A DNA stretch of 64,000 bases from Trileptium ribeirensis (Eukaryota; Nematoda; Enoplea; Enoplida; Thoracostomopsidae): the NCBI GenBank assembly GCA_030248225.1, contig JASANE010016281.1:1-64000 (forward strand). Direction: 5' to 3'. Of the stretch, positions 35,779 to 64,000 are shown piece by piece; positions within the stretch are counted from its first letter, which is position 1; every line of letters begins with the position of its first letter. Below the pieces are notes generated by a model. That model was given only the letters and a program-made list of their open reading frames with translations. It made no database searches and had not been told where the DNA came from. The position numbers were made by a program, and so were the translations under genes.

Positions 35779-37429
35779 TTTATTTGGTATCATTTCAAAA
35801 GGCGATATTTTTGTTAAAATTTTTATTTTTTGTCATATTTTGCATGTTACATTTGTAATTTTAAAAGTGTTTGTAACATCTTTTAAAGAAATATTTATTT
35901 TTTGCTTTTAAGCGTTGGTACTTTGAAAAACCTGGATATTTTGTCAAAATGAATTTGGAATGTTTAGATGTTTAGGATTGTTTCTAATGAATTTTGGAAG
36001 AAAAGATTTTCAAACATTGTTTACTTCATTTGCTTTAACTTTAAGTTGTATTCATCGTTTATGCTACAGCTGGAAATCCGGTTTTATCCGTCGTTTTCAA
36101 TACATTAGTGTAGAGTATAATTAACGCTCCCTCATTGTCATTTTGACGCTGATGTCGTTTTGGTATGTCTGTGTCGAAAGCTTTTTCAATTCACGCATGC
36201 ACATATTTTCTAGTTTCAATTGTAAGGGCAGCATATATAATTTTGATATTTTGTATTTATTATAAATTTTAAGACAGTCTGTATTTTATATGTATATTTG
36301 CAGTATATATAGCAGGAATTAGCAGAGCAGAGTTCGCTCAGACGACGTTCTGAGATTTGACAATTTTTGTCTGCGCAAAACGTAACTCATCATAGGATGG
36401 TTGGTTTTATTTAATTTTTAGGATGTGACTCTGTTTTTATTTTTCTATTTGAACTCTATTTTAAAACGTATCTCTGTTTTAGCAATTTGTCCACTAACTC
36501 CTCAATAACTTCGTTGTATGTTGTAAAACATTTCAATTCATTCGTGGAACACTGTCTCATTGTGTGAACATATTTCCAACATAACAATTTATTACCGTCA
36601 GTACAACATTAGAGACTTATTAAGCTCTTTGCAGTGGCACTGTTAAGTTCAATCTAACAATTGAACAGTTTAGAAGTACATATTGTCGTTTTTGGCGTTT
36701 GTGACTATGCAAATCAGCTTATAGGTTTAATGCAAATCAGTTTTAACAGGACTCAAACATAGTGTTCGGTTTGTTAATTATAGTTACGCTTCGAGTATAT
36801 ACATTATGTGTAAATTATTATTGTCATCTATTTATGTAAAAATGCCCATTTTTAACGACTCCACCCTCTGTCTGAATTTTCTCTTAAGCCTTTTGTGACA
36901 TGTTAAAAAAACCACTCTTCGCCCTACGTTCGCTTGCTGCTCGAAACATAAGACTACTGGCGACTCATAAGGCGACTATTACTTTCCGCTATATGGTCGC
37001 TTGAAATTTGAGTATATACTAAGTTGGTGGATTCGAACGTGTAAAACAGTTGTACTTAAAATCTTAATTTCCTTAAAAATTGTGGCGAATTAGATATAGA
37101 ATTTGGTTATCGGACGATAAAATAAAGGTTTAAAACGATAATAGCATTGCTTGTAATGCGGCGACATCGCATTTTTATGTTTATTAAATTTTGAACGGAG
37201 TTAGGTATCTCCATATATACAGGCAACACATAATCAATGATATTATTTTTCTCCCACAAAAAAGATTTGTTGATAAAATTAGAAATTGGAGAGCTGCCGC
37301 GTGAATTGTTTTCTAAAAGTGAAGTGGATATAATAATTATTTTTTCGCAAACTTCGGAGTAATCGCAGCGTAGTGTAACGTAGTGGAGATTGTGTGTTTC
37401 AGGGGTGAAATCTTTTAAATTTCGTCTGT

Positions 37430-38030
37430 GTGTGTTCGGCCATAACTCGGGAACGACTTAACTTATTTTCATGATCATGGGCTCATTCGAACCGGCATAA
37501 TAGATTTAGCGTGTAAATCCACGAGCGTTTTTTATTTGAGGTCTAGGTCAGAGGTCAAAACGAGTGATTTTTGCTCCATTTTGGTGCCCTTCACGGAACC
37601 AAGAATTTGCATCTTAACTTTCTAATTTTCTTAACTAGTTGGTTTTATTTCATAGCAACCTGATAATGCGGATGTCTCTTTTTGTTTTTCGATTAATGCT
37701 CCGGTTCTGCAGTTATGGGGTTTCAGGTACGGGGGAATGGCGCCCCCATGATTACTCGACCCAACATTCTAAAATTTCTCCTGACGTCCCGGCTGAAAAT
37801 TTTCACTTTTCGGTTTCCGGGCATGGAAAATTCATTGCCGGTGTTTTGGTCTGCGACCCATGGTTCCATGGATACGGGGGTATGGCGCCCCCATGGTTCG
37901 GGGTCAGCGGTCAAAATGATGGTTTTTACCCCATTTTAGTACCCTTCACGGAAGCAAGGTTATTTTTATCTTAACGTTCGAATTTTTTTCTCGGATTGGT
38001 CTTATTTTGAAAAGTACAGCTATTGCTTTC
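37430..38030. repeat. Diverged tandem pair, about 370-bp unit
   Basis: The phrases CCCTTCACGGAACCAAG (37.59 kb) and CCCTTCACGGAAGCAAG (37.94 kb) begin matching downstream segments, and both are preceded by a GGTCAAAA motif. The palindrome GGCGCCCCCATG occurs twice. The open frames here come from this repeat and have no recognised domain. Confidence 0.6.
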
Positions 38031-38939
38031 TATAAGACACGAGAACGCCAAATGTGTGCTGTCCGACATATATTAACTTTAAACTGTATATATGTTTAAA
38101 CTCTAACTGTATTTATTAAACCTGTGCGGAGCGGTATCACAGTTTGTCTCATTTGTACCATCGATCAGAAAATCACCATCATCATCTAGTTGACGGACAC
38201 TAGCTGCTGATCGCTAGCCTAAACAATATCTCTGATCAGAAAATATTGTATATATACATTAATATATTTTCTCTTAGCACCATGTAAACCAATAATCTCA
38301 AGTTTCCTGCGGAATAACATGTAACAGACGTATGTATAACAAAGGGATGCGATTGGTGACAGTGCACAATTGTCTAAACTACGTTTCATACATCACAAGC
38401 ACATTCAGTGGGATGCAGCGTACCGAAGGCTGTACAGTGGAAGACATTTGTTTGCTCTTGCGTCCCAAAACCGACATATTGAACGATGAATAAAAATTAA
38501 TAGCTTCCTCAACTTTTCGAAATTATAAAGGCAATAATATCATAACAATGAAGCCTAATGTAAAATTTATTTGTTATACATATATATCAAATTCACAGAA
38601 CCTTCAAAAGGACGGTTCCGGTTATTCCCTGATATATAGTCAGAGAAAAAGCGGAACTGGAACAGTCCAATTAAACCGGATCCGGAACCTGGCCTTCGAA
38701 ACTTATATATAGTAAAACAGAGCGGTCAGAAACAATGTTTAGGCTAGCGTTGGTTACTCATTGCCTCTCAGCTAGATGATGATGATGACTTTATGACCAA
38801 TATTCTATGATTGAGACAAATTGTGTTACTGCTCGTAAAGTTTCAATAAATACGGTTCATTACCAAGAATGCGGTTTCAGGATGCGTTGCACATATATAT
38901 GTTAATTTACTCCAATGTAGACTAATTTACAAAGTTTAC

Positions 38940-39388
38940 AAACGCACTGGCTGGTAGTTGATGCAATTTATGTTAGCCAAGACTACAACTAAGTACTTCT
39001 AAATAATCCATACTCTATTACCGAGTTGGAACGGTTTAATTGTAACATCTTCTGAACGGGTAAAATAGCTACTACAAGCATCGACTTGGCTTTGTTTTGT
39101 TAACAAACTCCTGCATGATCAAGATGAAGAATTCCTACTGAAATTATGTGTCCTACTTACGTTTCACAGGGCAATTTGCTCAGTTAATCTTTTCTTTTGT
39201 TTATTGCCTTGAAACTTGATCATTGTGTATATATTACATGTTTGGACCACAGATGAAGCAAAAATGTGGAAAATTTTTAAAGCAAATTTGTAAACTGGAA
39301 TTCCCGTTCCGGTATGGTTTTTGCTTTTTGCCGGAACCGCAACCGGAACACGATTTTTGTGGAACCGAAATTCCGGTTACTCCCTTAT
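38940..39388. repeat. Dispersed repeat ending GGTTACTCCCTTATATATA, copy 1
   Basis: It is homologous to 53.61-53.91 kb and, for its last part, to 57.33-57.44 kb (shared GGTATGGTTTTTGCTTTTTG and AAATTCCGGTTACTCC). It ends only about 25 bp before the acceptor of the first GTPBP3 exon seen. Confidence 0.7.
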
Positions 39389-39414
39389 ATATACTGATAC
39401 TATTATAATGTCAG

Positions 39415-61071
<21,657 letters not shown>

Positions 61072-64000
61072 GTAAGTTGATTATATCTATGTACTACTTC
61101 TATTTTGTACATAATCGTTTCACGTTTGTGAGTTACAATTAAAATAGTGAATTTTTGCTTTCATGACCAAAACTCTACGATCATGGAAGTGACATTTGCT
61201 GCTCATCCATTCCTCTCGTAATATTTATACGGTGCAGAAAAATTGCTATAAATGACCTTTGGATATTATAAAAATTATTCCTATGCGGATCAATGATATT
61301 AGTGGTTCATTTCGGATTGAACTTTTTTTACGACGTTTACTAACGACAAAATTATGGCCCAAAGTTTTTTGTGTATAATGGAATTAACTGTCTCGGCTGC
61401 TTCTTTTTCTAGTCGCAGTTTTGCGCCTTTAATATGGGCGGGCCAAATTTTTGTTTTCGCTGCGTGATAAAATCACGCTGCGTTATGTTGGATTTTATAC
61501 TTTTCTGCTACTATTAAATTTGTGTTTTGTTGGACACATAATTCTATTCCAAGCAGGAATGTTCGAGTTTATATGAGTGCTTAAAAATACATATTTGAAA
61601 AATGTTTGTATCTTTTAAGGTAAATTTATTGCACAAAGCTATTTGTACTGAGGTCTGAAATATTGGTGAAGTGTTTAATTGTGATCGTATCAGTATTTGT
61701 TGTCTCGTTTGTTTCGCGCATCACATATGCCCAGTACAAAGCTGTTAGGTATTCATTGGCAAAAAATGTTTATACTCTAACAAGGTCTTTCATTCTGCGT
61801 TCACCTTTAGGAACTATCCATCTATTCAAAGTTTGTCCACATTAGGGAAGCATATATTACAATTCGGCAGAGGCCACGACATTTTTGCACAAAAGGGATC
61901 CGCTGTGTCCTATAGACAGCAACCACGAAATGGAGCCATCTCGTCTTTTATACAGTGTCAAATAAAGGAATCAACCTAGGCAAATAAAACACGATGCTTC
62001 TCAGGTAGTGCTCACTAAATGGAACCACTGTAACTTTTAACCGTGTTCAGTAACAGGAACAAAACTAGGTCTTTCAAACAGCGCCCAAGTAAAGGGAACC
62101 ACCTATCCACTCATGTCACCGTTCAAATAAGGGAAACCGTTGTGTTTTAGAATGTACTCTGTAGTATTTCTCGAACACAGATACGTTCTACAATCTTGGT
62201 GCGACAATTCAGTGAAAAATGATGTCATTAAAAACCTAAACGGTGAAATAAAGTCTGTATTGTTGCGATCAGTACAGCACGAAGGACACGTCTTCTAACT
62301 GATGTACACTAAAAAGTAGTTACTTCAAAACCGCAGGTGTGACCTTTCAGCAATCATTTCATTTAGCAATGTTTGGTTTGTCATAAAGACAATGTTGATA
62401 TCAAAATAAACAAATGTGCAGTGGTGGTGGCGTAGCGACTGCTTATACCTTGAATTTATGCTGTTTTCTCGACGTAACAGGTCATTTTTGAATGCACTGA
62501 AATTCTGTTTACCTGTGACCTTATTTGGGTGCTTCCTTGCTCGGGTACTAAATGACGTCAAATTTGCGACTCCTATTTGATGAGCGTGCCTGCGCCCGAG
62601 CGCGATTAACATGTCACACACTGAAACATTTGTAGTACTACAAAACACAATGAAAGTGCAAATTTGTCATACATTTTGTTCTATTACAATAATAATACGC
62701 TATATGCTATTTTGTGATCTTTACATTTTGGCAGCCAACCATCAGTGCCATATATGTCAGAAGGAATGCAGTAAAATCGGTCCTGCCAGTTTTTTGTCGG
62801 GTTTCTTTTATAATTCCGACGTGATGTCTCTAAACGGGCTGCAATTTACAATATATGTCGCGATTCTCCATTTGATAAAACATAAATCTACTGCATTGTT
62901 TCGAATTTAATAAAGAAAACGCATAAAACGTATTTAAATAACGTTTAACGTTCTCTTCATGCAAAATATATTTATTTAGTGACATTTGAATTCGCGATAT
63001 AGTGAGCTATGTTAATTTTGAAGTTCAGCGTCAATCGGTTGTAATAAAAAATCAAATACACGGCTAACATGATTAATGGTGCAGTACAAACATAAAAACT
63101 ACCTTATATGAAAATAGTCGAAAATCGACAGAATGTCAAAAATAATCTACATAGTCAATATAAAGTAATCTATATATTCATCTCATATCTATGAATACGC
63201 GTCTACAAGCATATAATATTCTCAAAGTTAAGTTAACTATGGGCCTAAATTTTCAGACCTAACAATACAGTAGTACAAAAACATCAGTTTGACGCGAGGA
63301 GTTGCCCAGGCTACGGGAACTAACCCGAGGCTACCCGTTTCCGTGGGCTCAGCTTTTGAGCTTCTACCCGGCTCAGCCCGTCGGTTGCCGTCCCCCGCAC
63401 AGATCTGACTCAGGTAACTATCGTCACATACGTTAGGCAACCTACAGAGGCATTCAATAATTGTTCAACATCACCAGTGTATCTCCGTCGGTTATGGATT
63501 GTTGTTTTCGTGTATTTAGGGTCTCATTTCCACTAACGTAATTATATATCTCCACCGCTTATGGAGATAGCACCGTTTTAATGCATCTGATTGGCATATT
63601 TAAAATCCAATTATAACACCGCGAGCTTAGTAATTTAAAAATGTTTTATATACAGTCGCATTGAATCTTAATTGCCCTTTCAAAATGGATTTGTTCAAAT
63701 GTGATTTGGCTAAAATACATACCTGAGGCTGGTTGTCGACATATTGCTAAGAACCTAATATTGTTAGACACTCTTTTTTCCCGAACTTGAAATGAAGGAA
63801 TTTATGCGCGGCTAAATTTAACATCGTCGTTGGCCATCCTATTTTGTTAAAGCCGATGTGGAATCGAAAACCATTGTTACGGACAAACAGGGAATTTGGC
63901 ACGGCTTTTCGTTAACCAAAATTGGACAAAGTGGAAACTAACTGCAAGAAATTACTAACTGTCTCGGAACAGAATTTTGGCGATTTCTTAGTAATAGAAA
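61072..64000. other. GTPBP3 intron 8, no exon found
   Basis: It should precede or contain the C-terminal exons, but no match to the family's last 80-90 residues was seen. Weakly repeated AAGGGAACCAC-like words occur at 61.95-62.14 kb, and a GC-richer patch at 63.30-63.42 kb is unassigned. Confidence 0.4.

Larger units (their letters stand above)
35790..39414. other. Region between the two divergent genes
   Basis: It should hold the 5' exons of GTPBP3 and perhaps of the CCP gene, and possibly their promoters. I found no exon I can support, only the repeats at 37.4-38.0 and 38.9-39.4 kb. Confidence 0.4.

Noticed and set aside
33681..35911. Five open frames of 600-705 codons on both strands
   Set aside because: They exist only because the sequence is nearly pure A/C (G/T on the other strand), which makes stop codons very rare. 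The peptides are low-complexity K/N/T/Q/P or F/V/G/W/C text that changes with every frame.
37639..37974. 111-codon open frame with GTGEWRPHDYS-like text
   Set aside because: It lies across a diverged tandem repeat and near-identical words occur in another frame. No domain.
38440..38500. FALAS-like peptide as a possible start of GTPBP3
   Set aside because: Only five residues resemble the family start. The following GxGxG-like part is absent and a stop comes eight codons later, with no donor that joins it to the exon at 39415.
63300..63420. GC-richer patch considered as a tRNA or SINE
   Set aside because: I could not fit A and B boxes or a cloverleaf by eye.

Overview
This looks like nuclear DNA of an AT-rich invertebrate animal. 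It has intron-split genes with GT/AG junctions, long introns full of transposon debris, and no operon or prokaryotic gene structure. The lineage is not fixed by the sequence. A degenerate run of GCCTAA units (TTAGGC on the minus strand, the nematode telomere unit) and the Merlin/RTE-type transposon mix fit a nematode, but that is inference. I saw no tRNA, rRNA or CRISPR.

Two genes diverge from the middle. On the minus strand (about 32.4 kb down to 2.7 kb) is a gene built from single CCP/sushi-domain exons. Each exon is about 60 codons and flanked by phase-1 introns. The exons are of three types and repeat in the strict order A-C-B. Eight exons are clean, and three more (29.6-32.4 kb) are present only as G-depleted, frame-broken copies. 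Both gene ends are missing. The likely product is a secreted or surface protein made of many CCP modules.

On the plus strand (39.4 to 61.1 kb and beyond) is the mitochondrial tRNA-modification GTPase GTPBP3/MnmE, in eight exons carrying part of the N-terminal domain, the helical domain and all five G motifs. The first residues and the catalytic C-terminus are not in view. Intron 3 does not fit GT-AG splicing.

Between and within these genes lie a Merlin/IS1595-like transposase with two frame changes (10.0-10.9 kb), a dead RTE-like LINE on the minus strand (12.7-16.2 kb), a second LINE scrap (1.2-1.66 kb), at least four families of short inverted-repeat elements, several tandem repeats, a TA microsatellite and a GC-rich island at 8 kb.

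The oddest region is 27.7-35.8 kb. First comes about 5 kb in which G residues are selectively missing relative to duplicated sequence elsewhere in the window. About 1.2 kb later comes a 1.86-kb run with no T at all and almost no G, ending in poly-C. I read both as probable sequencing or assembly damage over a real tandem duplication, not as a new biological system, but the strand-asymmetric pattern should be checked against raw reads.
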